In this document: piece by piece, positions 1 through 16,260 of the stretch
Layout: the number at the start of each line of letters is the position of its first letter
Position numbering within the stretch: position 1 is the stretch's first letter
Assembly: GCA_024036415.1 (NCBI GenBank)
Contig: JAMWET010000674.1
Coordinates: 619,501 to 683,500 of the forward strand
Source of the DNA: Prochilodus magdalenae
Taxonomy: Eukaryota; Chordata; Actinopteri; Characiformes; Prochilodontidae
Direction of reading: 5' to 3'
Length of the DNA: 64,000 bases
The notes under the pieces: generated by a model
Database searches by the model: none
The model's input: the letters and a program-made list of their open reading frames with translations, nothing else
What the model was told of the DNA's origin: nothing
Made by a program: the position numbers and the translations under genes

Positions 1-2319
1 ACTGCATTATATCGTGTTTGTCAGCCAACACTTAATGTAAAGGGTTGCCAATGTTTATTATGATGTAAGTATAAGAGGTGGAATGAGCAATGTGCTCAAG
101 AATACTGGATATAAAACAGATGTAAACAAATTTGCTACCAAAGTCAATTTCAGTTTGCTACTGTGTAAATAGAAAATTGCATTCCTAGAAAGAAAAAAAA
201 TGTTAACAGACCTCAGCCCTGTGTTTCATACTGAATGATGCCAGCAGGAGGCAGTAAATATAAATGGCCCTTTCCTCAAACTTCTTTTTTTCTTTAACCA
301 ACTTTTTACTTTTCAAGTTCTTTAGATTTTATTATGTTGAAATGGGTCAAATGTTTCAGTGGCTAAAAAACACACAAAAATATTCACAATTTCAAAAACA
401 TTTACTGTAATAAGGTGCAAAAAACAGCCTTTCATTTAATAACTATGTATTTGTAATACCTGCTATTGAAGTATAGGGTGGAACACCTCAGAGCATGACT
501 GATCTGCCCTAGTCCGTCAGGTGCCTAGACATGTTTACCTCCACTGCATAGATTAGCGGCTCAGCTGCTGCATTTTCAGAAAACTAATCCTCCAACTACT
601 CAATTGCTACACACTGTAGGGGAGATCAGAATCAGTGAAATTACCCCATGATCCCCCTCCCTCGGTGCAACAAGAGGACACTGAAGGAATGTGCAGAAAT
701 GGGAGGCAAATGCTGCAACATGTCTTAAAATCTCTAATGCTCATTCAAACACGTGACCCTGCACTCTTAATAACAAGGCTTCCTAAAAGCTTTTTAGCCT
801 GGACATATATATTTCTAAAAGACTAAAGCTCCTGTTGCTATCAAACCATTTTATATGTAAAGGTCCTTAAAGCTTAAAGGAAACAGATATTGCGCATCTC
901 TTTTTTAAATATTCAGAGTCATCTTGAAAGATTCTTAATGGAGCTGAAAGCGGTTCTTCTATTGGCATCACTCCAAGCAATGCTTAAGTTAATCCTGATC
1001 TGTTTTACAAATTGAGTGATACAGCTTTAAAAAGCTTGTCTCTGCTTTGGACTGGGTGGACCCTTAAAAGAGATTGTTCTCATTTTGTATCCCCTCAGTG
1101 TTAGTTAATAGTGAGGGGATGGGGGCAGGTTGGGTAAGGTTCAATGGACAGGGTGGAAAGGAGTGGAAAGGAGTGTGGGAGGCGAGTTCAGAGATGAGTT
1201 CAGAGATGATATAGGTTAAAACATTTGCAGATGGCGCCCAGTGACCTGGTAGAATTACTGCTGTCCACATAGATGCCTGAAATAAAACCTCTGTACATAT
1301 TGGATTAGAACAATACAATTATAATAGCATCCTATGAGTTATGAATCTTTGTTGAGCTGTGTTTCAAGTTGCACTGTAATAATTGGAATTTGATTTGAAC
1401 TTTATTGGATCTACAAATTGTTTTTAGCTGTTTAAAAAGGTTTTATGTCAAGCAATTTTGGCCAACAACAAAGTCATATGACAAACATAGAAAGTATTGC
1501 ATTTCTTTAATGCCATACAAATGCAGAAAGTGAGTCTGAGGCCAGAGGTACAGAAGAGAGGCATCTCACAATCAGATCAATACTTTTGTGTTCTGCCAAA
1601 TGAGATCAGATAATGATGTGCTGTATGAGAGTCATTGTACTCAGTGAGGGTCATGCTCCGCATTATAGGGAGAGGCTTTGTGTTAATTCTCTTGAGTCTT
1701 AAGAGATGGCAGCTCTTTTGATCACTTCTTAGATTTCAAAGGTGAAAGGGGTCACTTGATCCGCAGAGGCTGTTTTGGGGAGGGTGTGCAGGGGTGGGCT
1801 TCACAGCGCTCAGTGGCCCAGGAACCTGAGTGTGTGAGAGTGTGTGCATGTCTAGTGGGGTGTGGGGGTCGTGCCCTGGCAATTGAATGGACCAACCCAC
1901 CTGCAAGTCAGATTTACTTTCTGACTTAGAGAACAGGTCTTTATTGCTGTGCCAAATATCAACGGATACTAGAACTCATCATTTAGTCCGACCTTTCTGT
2001 TGTGATAATGGAGTCAGTGTTCCAATGGATTCTAAAGAAGCTCCTCAAACCTAGCCTGTACACAACAGGTACATTCTGCCTTACTGAGTCCTCCGACTGA
2101 CTAATATTAGCAGACTGTGGCTGGTTGACAGAAAAAAAAAGAAAAGACCCAAGGCTGCTGTCACACTTTGCTGCTTTTGATATCTCACCTCTATAACACT
2201 TCCCTGAGGGATTGTCACTCTTAAAAGCAAGGACCGAATGTTCCATGGTTTATGGTATATTTAATGTTTCACAGACCAGTGAAGTCCGGAATCAGTTCAT
2301 ATTATGTTGCAGTAGGTGC
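1..2319. other. No gene recognised
   Basis: AT-rich non-coding DNA. Only short open frames without splice context or recognisable motifs are present. I see no repeat structure beyond short homopolymers. Confidence 0.6.
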
Positions 2320-2730
2320 ATGCCATCCCTATTCAGGTAAAAGAGTATTTGTGAGGTTTAGGCATTGATGCTGGACTGGCTTGCAATCTTAGTTCCAATT
2401 CATTGCAAATGAGTTCAGTGGTGTTGAGGTCAGGGCTCTGTGCAGACCACACAGTTCTTCCACACTAAACTAATTAAACCAACTAATGTCATTCAGGAGT
2501 TCACTTTGAGCACAGGGGCACAGTCACAATGCTCCACCACTTCATAACTGAGCTGACATAGCTTGTAGATGTTTCTATATCAAAATCATTGGCCTTAAAA
2601 CTGACTGGGGCAGAAACTTCATGAACTGACTTGTGGCAAAGGTGGTACTCTATAACAGTGGCATAATTAAAGTTACTGAGCACTTCAGTCTGACATTCTA
2701 CAATCAATATTGCATGGCTGTGTGCTTGGT
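2320..2730 (-). mobile_element. Tc1/mariner-like transposase relic
   Basis: On the minus strand, around 2450-2370, the translation contains SPDLNTTELICNELE. This is a decayed form of the SPDLNPIE..W.ELE block that carries part of the DDE catalytic site of Tc1-like transposases. Flanking bases up to about 2730 continue in the style of the same family but carry stops and frame shifts. No terminal inverted repeats or target duplication could be fixed, so the borders are approximate. It cannot encode an active enzyme. Confidence 0.6.
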
Positions 2731-3278
2731 TATATACACATGTTAGCAATACATGCAACAGAAATACGTAAACTCAGTAACTAAAAGAGATGTCTAGACA
2801 TATTTTGCTAAATGGTGTATGTGTTGATAAATTTGTTACAATCTTCAAGAAAACATAAAATGTCTTTTAAAAGTTTAAAATTTCAGTGTTTAGTCTATAA
2901 CAAACGTGTTTCACTGTTAGCTTAGCATTGACATACTATTAGACTTGTACCATGGCACAAATAGGAATAAAGAATAATCTTAATGGGTGATTTTTGACAT
3001 TCGTGACCCTAACTGAAGAGCTTGCTCTAATAGTTCCTTTTACCCCTAAATGATAGTAGCCCTGAAGGTCTGAGTTATTACTGCTGTTCCTTTTGTGTGT
3101 TATGCAGCATTTTTGTACATGTGAATGGTCTACCTAGTTCTGAGGCTCACAGTACACGCCAGAGGGATAAACTCTATCCCACAGAAGCCACTTTTCGATA
3201 ACTGCCTCATTGGAATTCCAGGTGATGTCATCTCATAGCACCATCCTTATTGCCCGCCTACTAGCAAGCTTGGCATAC

Positions 3279-3433
3279 CTTCACTAAAATGTCCTGCTCC
3301 GGTCTAGCTTGCGACTGTGGATCGTCTACCAGCTTGTTTAGAACGGAGTCTGGCTCAGACTGATACAGCAGGGCAAACACCACTGTGGGGCAGATCCTGT
3401 AGCAGGTTGACCATTTGCAACAGAGTGGGTGAG
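3279..3433 (-). other. Exon-like patch, unidentified
   Basis: On the minus strand a 155-base open segment begins after an AG acceptor (ctgaattctcag) and ends in AAG followed by a gtatgc donor. One frame stays open across it after two leading bases and ends exactly on a codon boundary. It includes ICPTVVFALLYQSEPDSV and then an acidic, glutamine-rich stretch ending DILVK. A shorter exon starting at 3396 is also possible. The patch is richer in GC than its surroundings. I do not recognise the protein. It could be an exon of a gene lying mostly outside the window, a pseudo-exon or chance. Confidence 0.3.
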
Positions 3434-4131
3434 CTGAGAATTCAGAGCACACCAAGCTTCTCAGGAGGCGGGGCTGAAGGACACAGGAGCTCAAACAGAC
3501 AGTTTCAGACAGAGAGTGAATACTAATGTACAGTACTCTCAATATCTCCGTGGCAGTTGAAAATAGCACATAAATGCAAATTAATGATAAAAATGATCAT
3601 TAACTTATCATTTTACCAACTAGACAAAAACTGAGAGCAGGCTTAAGATGCTTACAGTTACATGAACACTGTATTCTGTAAGTATTGTTTACTTTCATTA
3701 TCTTTCATCCCATCAGTTAAGCAGTGATGCAGTGGGACATTTTAAGCACTGCAGCTCTATAGTTTGTCTCTGGTCTGGCAAAAAGAGTACAGAATGTTTT
3801 TTCTGTTTTCTCTCTTCTCCTCTAATGCTTAGATGAACTGTGAGGCAGAAAGATGTTCCACCTCCACCATTCAAATTCAATTTGATATGAGTTCCTACCC
3901 CATCTGCCATTTATCAGGCAGTGTCAACAGGTCTAAGTGCAGGGCGTTAAAAGCCGCTGCTATGGACAGACAGGCCTCATTGGGCTGTTTCCTGTAAAAG
4001 CTGATGATATGTGTGGGCAGATGTTCAGAGCCTGCCTGTGTCAGGGAGGTCGCCGGAAACCTCCGGAACATCTGGAAAATTGAAATTATCTGACGGCACA
4101 AAGTGTGCATCGACAAAACAGGTGGGGCCAC

Positions 4132-4178
4132 CTTCTTTCTTTCTTTCCTCCTTTCTTTCTTTCTTTCTTTCTTTCTTT
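4132..4178. repeat. (TTTC)n microsatellite
   Basis: Pyrimidine tract of TTTC units with one CCTC interruption near the left third. Confidence 0.9.
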
Positions 4179-4179
4179 A

Positions 4180-6896
<2,717 letters not shown>

Positions 6897-6972
6897 CCCA
6901 TAACAAACACAGGAAATGCTCTATACCATGTTTAATAGATGACAATGGTCCCAGTGGAATTTCTGTGGAATA

Positions 6973-7228
6973 TGTTGTCACTGTCCAATGAAAAACATGT
7001 ATATTCAATTTTGTCTATTTTGACTTTTACACATAATTGGAACACAGCAGCTGCCACTTACACTGTGTGAGAATAGCATGATGAATGGACCAACATCATT
7101 TGGAAAGATGTCTGGTTCCATTGACTTTTCAAAAAAATCATTGACCATTCAAATTTGATGTGGTTTTTGGCTTCTACTGTAAAGTTGCCATTTTGGAGAT
7201 ACTTGTTTTTCTTTGGACAGTGACGATT
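6973..7228 (+). mobile_element. MITE, family A, copy 1
   Basis: The left end reads gtcactgtccaatgaaaaac. The right end reads as its inverted partner (cttgtttttctttggacagt). Between them are the family hallmarks: a block ending gaacacagcagctg, the phrase aatggaccaaca, and gttgccattttggagatac just inside the right repeat. The same arrangement recurs at 22784, 38058 and, inverted, 59863. There is no coding capacity, so it would depend on a transposase in trans. The superfamily cannot be assigned from the ends. Confidence 0.8.
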
Positions 7229-10200
7229 TGTTCTCTTACTTGACTCCACAAAGCAAAATCATCTTTACTGGAATCATGGAATTGAAACATGATTCTGTAA
7301 CATGGTTAGTGTTTCTCCAGAATATCCTTTCTTCTGTTTGAGTCTTTGTAGTTTTCTTAATGCCCTATTCTTGGTTACTTGGTTTCCATCTATTTTCTAG
7401 CTGTTCATCCTCTCTATCTTCTACCCTTATTTTAAGTATATACCTCCGTGAGAAGATAAAAATGGATCCTCTACATTCTTACTCGTACACAATGCTACTG
7501 CTGTAATGTTTCCCTACTATGATGAGTTCCTTTGCATTGAATACAGAGGGTGTATTAGTTGCAGAAGATATGAAGAAAGAAAGCTTTAAAGTCTCTAAAG
7601 TACAGTAAAGTACACGGATGAAATGTCTCCTAATTTGTCCTTGTGAACTGAGAAAAAAAAGTCTGACCTTTGAAACCCCGACTCTGCCCTGATCAGCTTC
7701 TTTGCTCAGTGACGGATGGCTTCCTATTCACCTGGTGCACTGTAAGCTACTGTACTGTTTGAGTTATTAATCTCTCTTCCAAGGTCCTTCATGTTAGAGT
7801 CCAGCTGAATTCCTCATTAGATGAAACACTAACAGTAGAAGTGTTTCCCTTTCAATTATTCCAGGCAGATAAAACATTTGAATTACAGAAATGACTTCTT
7901 TTTGAGAGAAGGCCTGTCTGGAAGTGATCATATAATTTCTTTCATCTGAGACTGGTAAGTGCAAACAGACTATGTCCATTCTGAGGTCTGGTTGTACTTA
8001 CTGCAGTACTGTGTCAGTAATCAGTCCAGGCTTGCAGAAGGCAGAGCGGCATTCTCCTGATCACATCAACCAGGAGTATATTAAAGAGAGCTAGGGCTCA
8101 GGTTTTTGCTGCCATGTCCTGGTTCCAGCTAAACAACAAAAAGGTTTATGTTGTCTACATATTTTGGTTGAAGGATTTTAAACATCTTTTCAGTCCAGTT
8201 GATGCTTTGTGATTGTGATGTCATCTAGACATACATCTCTTCATTGTTATAAGAGTTTGCCTGAAATCAGTCATTGCATCACCTCAGATACATACACAGA
8301 GTCTTTGCTGTGGGCTGTGGGTTGCATCTGAGCCATGCCCGTCCATCTGACCTCAGTCTCTGTGATGAAAAGCGTTTTGTCTCTGCTTGAGTTATGTTCC
8401 TTCTCCAGTTACCTGTTTCCCTGCTGTGTGTCCAAAGGCACATGCCAATCATGATAGATAGGAAGCCATATGACAATGGCGCATAGGACTGGTTAAAACC
8501 TTTGGGCAGTTTTGAGGCCCTGAAAATGTGTTCAACAAGCGATCTGACGGCAAGAATCAAAGACTGTTCTGCCACAAAAGTTGGAGTCAAGGACTATTCA
8601 ATGGGTCGTCCAACCTAAAACTATATTTTAATTGTATTTGTATAATGTTATTCAATATTCTACAGACAGCGTGTGAGAGAACTATGTATTGCTTTTCATA
8701 TTTCAACCACACAACCATTTGTAATCCCCGAGATGTCAACCGGTCAAGATTGCCAACATTGCCAATCTATTGACTAATAAATACAACAAAGCTTACATTA
8801 AATTATCTCTTAGTTAGTTGTTGAACAAAAAATCATAAGGAAAACAGTGAGTCTAACTGTATCCAGCACACAAATAGACATCAAAGGCAAGTTTAGAAAA
8901 TGAGAAAATGAGCTGAACAGAGTTAGGGTTTCTAGATAGACAGCTTTTTTGCTAAGGCTTGCTTTCAGCATGTCTTCCTCTTTGTCTGACAAGTCATTTC
9001 TGTCATCTGAGTAAACCATTCTTTTCATTGTCATGATGATTTGAAGACAGTTACTACAATTATATGGCTGCAACAAAATATTCTACTTCCTAGTTGTAAT
9101 GTGAGCAAGTAAGTTCCTCACCTACTATATCAGATACATCATCACAAGAGGGTCCCCCGTTTTTTAACTGGAGGATCTTACTCTAGAGAAAAACATGGCA
9201 CCACTCTCAGACAATATAAGCATGTTCACAACATGTACAGTGATACAGGATAAATTTAGGATGTACTGTCCCGTTAACCCGGTTAGATGGATTTTAGATG
9301 GAAAGTGAATTTACTACTATTTTCTGTTTACTGGAACAATGTAAAGTGATTTCATTTCTTTATGGTATTTCCAAACAACTTCAAGACTCCTAAAATGCTG
9401 CTTTATAGTTCTGACATAGAATTAGCTTGAGCCTAATTACTCCCAGATACACAGTAAGGGATGCTCTTGATTACATCATGGATTACCAATACAGAGTAAA
9501 ATACAAATAAAGGTGTAGGGCTAAACTTCCATCAGCAAAAGTACCATCAGCAGTGTTGCTTGAAATTCTCATACTCATATGTTTCTTGTTTTAGCCCCAT
9601 GTGAACATTCAGAAACTAGTAGGAGACCACATACCAAAATCAACAAGAAACAAAATAACATTTGAAGTTTGATCACAAAGAAATCGTTCACTTACGCAAG
9701 ACAAACCAGCTAACTGATTACAGCCTACGAAAGCTTTTTATCATAAACATCTGTATCTGAAACATGGATAATTACATCCATTTAAACATCCATTAAATTT
9801 AACTTGTAAGAGCGTTGTGTGATCAAAAGATGTCCCCATTTAAAAGACACTAATGATATAGAGAGCTGAAAGCATTCTTTAATTTTGAATAACATCACTG
9901 TATCAGAACGGCACCATGTGTATTCATACATCTGGGCACATTCACACCTCTTTCTGCTCTGTACAGTTTTCACTTGACAGCAGTTATATGGTCTCAACTC
10001 CAGATGTGCCATCCACTTGCATATTGTTTCTCACTCTTTGCCCAGAACCTCATCTTGACAGAACATGTAAGTAAAGACAGACTTTTTGAAAATGGAGCTT
10101 GGGAACAGTTTTAATCCATAACACTTCTTAAAACGGTACCACCTGTGGAGGTTCAAATGGACCACTGAACTAATCTAAACTCTGCCCTTTGGAAAGGTGA

Positions 10201-13200
10201 GAGGATGTTTTAATAGCATGTCGAGGATTCCTTGCTGTTGCTGGTTTAGGTGACTGACACTAGATTCCATTTTTCCAATATTTGATATAAAACACATACC
10301 AGTGCAGCATGCTCCCCCCTATGGAGGTTGCATTCTCATGGTACGAACTACACAGAATAAACACACCTTCGGTCTAATATCATGTGCATATGCATTTTCC
10401 CTATAAGTGCATGTAGGCACGAATAATACAACATATAGTCTGAAATGTGCACTGGTGCTCATCATCTACAGTTGAAGCACATCATGTTTCGGGGCAGGAA
10501 GTTCTGCAGTTTCAGATACTTTCACGATTTTTCCTTTGTGACACTTTGATGTTTGTCATTAGCTTGGCCTAAATAATATCACCTTTTTCAAGTGTTTCAT
10601 AGGGAACATACTAAACTGGACTGGACACCAGCACTCCCGGCCCAGGGATGGACACCCTTGTATTAGATTATATTATCCTGCTGCTTTTCAAATTGTGCAT
10701 AAGTCAAATCAACCATGCATTTAGTGACTTTTGATACATTTAATTAGAGCTATAATTCATAGAAGATTTAATTATTATACTCATAGTTTAATCTAACTAT
10801 TTCTATTAGCACTATATGCAAAAACCAGACACCACTCCTAATTTATTTAATATAAAGGAAAACCACCAAGTTATTATTTTTTTCAGCAACAGAAAAAAAA
10901 AATGCATGGAACAAAATTACACAGAAGCTTTGATGGCTAAATATAATACTGTAGCATCAGCATGAGCTAGACGATGTGGGAAACATAGTACATTAGATGA
11001 AAGCTATTTTATTGAACCAGCAGCATTACAGAACCGCTATCGCTCAGCGCTGGCAGACATGACAGGCAGGTCACCTACAGCCACGCATTTCCCGTATATG
11101 GTAGACACTAACACTGCCCGCTACCACCCCATCACCCAGCACAGAATGGCACCACTAACCTGGCTGCATAGACAACATCCATAAAATCACAGCTATTTAC
11201 AAGGATTAAAGTCTCTTACTGTGAGGCCAGCACTTCCAGTGAGCCAACAGTGGGGCATATCAACAATGTCGGTGTGTCCACTCTTTGGCTCTACAGCTTC
11301 TATTTGTTCTGGAAGACTACTGACTACAGGGTTTTTTCACAGCTCCAACTAAAGTTCAGTCTTAGAAACTGGTTGCAATTTCAACTTCTTTCATTCAAAG
11401 ATACAAAAACACATGATCTAAAACACATTCAGTGATGCTGTGGTCTGGACCCTGGTGTAAATTATTGTTCTGGGAACACCAGCAGCTTCTTTCTTCAAAG
11501 TGCAAAAGTTCAATTGTTCTTTCTTTATTTGCTTTTTCTTAGTGAGGGCTTCTTGACAGCTACACTTCTTTTCAGACCCCCAGCACTGGACGGTCTTCTC
11601 ACAGTGGACAAATGGATCCTGTAGATTTTTGTCAGATCTGAAGCAAGAGAAGTCTGACTGAAGCAAAATAAGTCTATTTCGACATCCCCCTTTCATATGC
11701 AGACTCATCTTTTATCTAATTTCCTGTTTCAGTATAAATATAATCTAAAAAATGAATAACCTTCATGCTTCAAATGGAAATCCAACAAATTGTATAGGAC
11801 CCTCAGCTATGACACCCCTGAACACTAGTCCAACAACAATTTGCCTTCATGAAATCAATTCATGGATTAACAACTTATGGACTCCAATATAGAAATTCTT
11901 TTGATGTGCTTTCAGGATTCAAGCCAGGATGCTACTAAGAACAAAAATCCTGCGTCAGTATCTCCTCCAAAAACTCACATTCTTTGGAGATCTGTGCAGA
12001 GATCTGTGCGTATTGACACACATGATTTCAATAGCTCTTGACCTCAGAAGCAGTTTGAAGTTCACATAGTTCCTGTGCTTATGTAATCTTGTCTTCTGAC
12101 AGGAAAAAATATGACAAGAGTACAAACACATGCTAATTCCTACGAACACAAGCTGGTTTCTTTCTCTGCCAAAGCAGTTGACCTACATCAAACGATACAT
12201 TTTCAAAAGTCTAACACTGTAGACTAGCTGGGATAATGGCTGCGGTGTCAGTCCAGACCAGAGTGTAGTCTGCCTATAAGGAATGATGTTGAAAATTGTG
12301 AATCATGTGACCTGAGAGATGACAGTATTTGTGACCAGCTGGAGTCTTGCGTGGAATGCCAGCATTTGAACTTCTTTAAGAGGCTAACATCTGCACTGTT
12401 TATCGTTTCCCATCACACTAGGTTTGTAGTATTCTTCGAAACTACCACTACTCAAGCTATTGTTTTAGCTGAACTCCACAGTGCTGTGGTACTAAACATA
12501 ACTGAGGTGTCACTATGCTATTAAGTGATATACAGGCCTGGAACGTGCTATTGTGCTGCTCTAGACTAAACAAAATCATGCCGCCCTGGCAGATTTGCAA
12601 CATCCCTGCTGAAATACCTGAATAAACCAGCACAAGTTCATGGGGTCTATTCCTCCTCTCTTCTTCTCCTGACAGGAATGATAATGCAGTGCAGAGACTG
12701 GATGTATGCAGGAACAAGCTATTAAAGCTTTTTGATGTTAATTTAATACAGTTAATTGTTTTAGTTACATATATCACTAAAATCACTCAGTCAACAAAGT
12801 GAGACTTTGATAGCCAGTCTGATTTGTTTTTCCTCACTGCATAATCCTCAACCTTCCACTCCATTCATTTGCCAGGGTGTGATAGATTACAGGTTCCTAA
12901 TCGATGATTGATCAGTTTGTGTTTAAAGGTGGATTTTAGCGCAGGGTTGCGGTAGAGTTATGGGCAGCCCAAGAAATCATTTCAATTTTTTAGCCACAGT
13001 CTACATCTTCTGCATCTTGTGACAAAATAATAATTAGCCTTGCCAGCATAGGCTAGTTTGCCTTGTTGACCCTGGTTATATCAATGGTTCAGTGCAGCTT
13101 TTATATACTAGAGTCAGCCGTAGATGCCATATTTAGCAGGTGGCCATACAGCTAAGGAGCACTCTAAACAGGTCAGGCACTAGGACCAGGGGCATCCCCT

Positions 13201-14966
13201 TTCAAGAGGCACTGGGATAGAGACTCCTTGCACTAACTTTCATAGCAATCTATTTCTCAACAACTGCTACAGTCTTGTGCTGCATTGGATGACTGAAGGA
13301 AATAGCTTCTCCAGATTTTGGAATGTGGGATTAAATGTCAGAATAAGGGTAATTCTGGAACTTTTGGAATACCATCAGCTCATTTCAGAACTTCAGCTCC
13401 AGGAGGTAGCAGAAAAGGCACTGGCAAGGACCACTGGATCAAACTCTAAGACAATTTGAGGTTTGAGCAATTGTTTCTCCAATATTACTTGTTATCAATC
13501 TCAAAGCAAGCCCTATTGTAAGCATGCAGGAGTTCAGTTTTGGGGTCATGGATTCCAGTGGTAGTTTATCTTAAAGAAGGGTGGCCAAAATGGTTCTTTG
13601 GAGTGATACACTTTTGGTCCCATGGAAAATGAGATACGTTGTACATATGTCATATGTCCAAGCCAAAAAAATAGGAAACTCTAGCAGATCTAACTCCTTG
13701 TGATGAATTCTAGACATTTCTAGTTTGCTTAGGACATACAAGCACTCTTTATGAACTCTCTTAGGTACATAAGGTTCCATTTCTTAAGGGGATGGTCCTG
13801 GAGAGGATTCTTTCAGTTTTTGAAGTGCCAGTGTGTCTCACCGTGATTACAAATGTGTGAATCTATGGAAATGCCTGCAGGGGCAAACTGGGTCCATAGA
13901 CTTCACCGGTCTCATTTGTCCCACTGAGGAGGGGGTTAGAATGTCTCTCCTCTCCTTCAAACTTCAGGATCATCGGGTTACAATTGTGATTCGAACTACA
14001 GGAGACGCACACTCAGAAACACACACACATACACAGGCATGCATACGACTCGTGTTACCTCGAGTTATATGGCGCTGAGGATGCAAAACTGGCATCAGGT
14101 CAAATCTGCTACTCTAATGCCTCATATGATTAGACTCCAGGCAGAGGCCAGTCATCACTGTGCTCGTTATCATCGCCCTGCACTATAACACGAGGGCGAC
14201 CAGCTCCGTCTCAGTTACACCTCAGTCACTCATTACTCATTTATGAATACCAGTCATTACATCTCATTACATGGCTGGTGCACACATGCAAGTAATGGAG
14301 AGGAGCTTCTGACATTATTTGACATGTCGGCATGCCAACATGGACCATTTGGATATCTTTTTAAAAGCCAGGTTACTGGAATTCTTGCATGGAATGTGAG
14401 ATGAGGGAACACAGATGTAAGGTTGCCATACCAAGCACTTATTTGCTGTTTGTATAATTAGAGTGGACTGTTAGCAGGTTCTTCTGCAACCATGGGTATA
14501 TCGGAATGTTTGACCTGTTGTTTAGTTAAGACGATCTCTCTGCTTATCTCTATGATATACAGGTCAAAACACCAACAGTCCTGATGTTCTCCAGACATTT
14601 TGACCCCTGGCAAACTTCTAGTGACTTATACGCAGCAAGTTGGTTTGAATTTTCCTTAAGCTTTTTGAGTGGAATTGGATCTCATTGGTCTCTGGTCGTT
14701 ATGAGCATCACTTTGGATATTACGATATATTTGCTGTAGCTATACAGAGCAGGCTTTTCAATGACAATTTCTTTTAAAGTATATACATTGTGTTGCTTGA
14801 ATACATGTGTAAAACGACGAATATGGTTGGTTACTTTCCTTGAGCTGCTGATTTCTACTTTTCGGTTGGTGTGCTCTCTGTTTGGCCGAAGAGTGAAGAA
14901 TTCCTTACACCATGACTCACCTAAAACACCAGGCAGTAACACATGAAGAGGAATCTTTTAGTTTCA
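7229..14966. other. Gene-poor interval
   Basis: Nearly 8 kb of AT-rich DNA with no exon, RNA gene or complete mobile element that I can support. The open frames in it are short and lack homology or splice context. Confidence 0.5.
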
Positions 14967-15108
14967 TTAATCCTTCTTGCTCCTTTCCAGAGGAGTTACC
15001 ACAACAGCCTTGAGGGGGTTTACTGTGGCGACCTTAGGGCTTCCCCCTACCGGGTCGGGGATTACCTGAAGAAAAACAGGAGAAACAGGAGAAAAGAAAT
15101 GTGTGGCC
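14967..15108. other. GC-rich exon-like island, unidentified
   Basis: A GC-rich block (about 14990-15070) stands out from AT-rich flanks and is bounded by splice-like signals on both strands. On plus, tccttcttgctcctttccag precedes an open frame that includes GVYCGDLRASPYRVGDYLKK. On minus, a pyrimidine-rich tract ending tttttcttcag precedes an open frame starting VIPDPVGGSPKVATVNP and ending SKKD, stop. At most one frame can be the driver. I recognise neither protein. It may be a real exon, a fragment of an unrecognised repeat or a conserved non-coding element. Confidence 0.3.
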
Positions 15109-15745
15109 CAGGAGCAGCACTCTGAAAATAAACACTCTGCACAAGGACTGAGAGTCAATTATCAAGGCCCAGACTAAATAGAAATTAACAGCTGGATTGG
15201 TGATGTCGTAATGCTTTCAAGGAGCTGGTTGAAATAAAATCTTTGTCAGTTGACTGAAGGAAAAAAAACACTTCTTGTTTACCATATGACAAATTGGGGA
15301 TCTCATGCCAAATTGGACTCATGTGCACTGTTGTGAGATATTGATGCAGTAGGTTGTAACCGAGTAGAGTAAATTCTGTCTCATGTTCCCTTTTGAAGAT
15401 ACCAGCCAGAGAACAGAAAAGCGTGCTAACACGTGGCTTCAATTCCGAAGCACTCTGATAAATACCGCCCTGAATGTATGCACCCTGTCCCGGTGCAGCT
15501 CTAAATCTGAATTCAGATATAAACCATCTAGAATATTTACCATTTTTCCTGTGAAATTAGTTCAAGGGATGCAGGTGTTTGCCCATGAGAAACTCTCTCA
15601 CACGTCTTTTTTCCACTCTTTTATAAACTGTTGGAATAATGTTAGAGGCCTTTATCTAATTCTTGGGCCATAGCCAACAATCCTCCATGGATGCTCTCCA
15701 TGGTTTTCCCTGTTTCAGTACCTAATAGCAGGAATCTCTGCAAAT

Positions 15746-15778
<33 letters not shown>

Positions 15779-15779
15779 T
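15746..15779. repeat. (GATA/GACA)n microsatellite
   Basis: Short compound array: two GATA-type units followed by GACA units. Confidence 0.9.
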
Positions 15780-15979
15780 CTGTGTATCTACTTGTCAGAC
15801 CAGGTTGCTCAAAGAAGCAATGTATTAAATTTACTAATGCAAATTTGTCCAAATTTCTTTTGTAGCTTTTGGCAAATAGTGTGCTGTAATTTAGAGCAAA
15901 ACTCAGGAACCAACCTTCATTTACTACATTTATGGCCCAAATAGTCATTGAGTTATTTATTTTTCAGGAACAGCTGTGG

Positions 15980-16260
15980 AACACCAACAGAATGATGTGT
16001 AGTACTCAAGAAGCTCCTGAGAAAAGGAGAAAAGGAAATGGAAGAAACAAAAAACTTGATAAATAAACAAAGGAGCTGCTGGTGTTTTCCGAACAATAGA
16101 CTGACCACCCCAGAGTACACAACCCACTATTACTCTGGAAGTGTTTGCGATAACTGAGTTTGCAAGAAGCAGAAAATGCATTCAGTGGTATAACTGAACT
16201 GTTGAAAAATATTCCTGAAAAAGATTTCAATAAAATATATGTATATAAATGTCCTTTAAA
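15980..16260 (+). mobile_element. Tc1-like transposon relic
   Basis: The segment reading ggagctgctggtgttttccg, then acaatagactgaccacccc, and further on aagaagcagaaaatgcattc closely parallels the relic near 62.1 kb and the one at 22.6 kb. All three match the C-terminal transposase region of one teleost Tc1-like family. The reading frame is broken. Borders are approximate and no inverted repeats were found. Confidence 0.55.
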
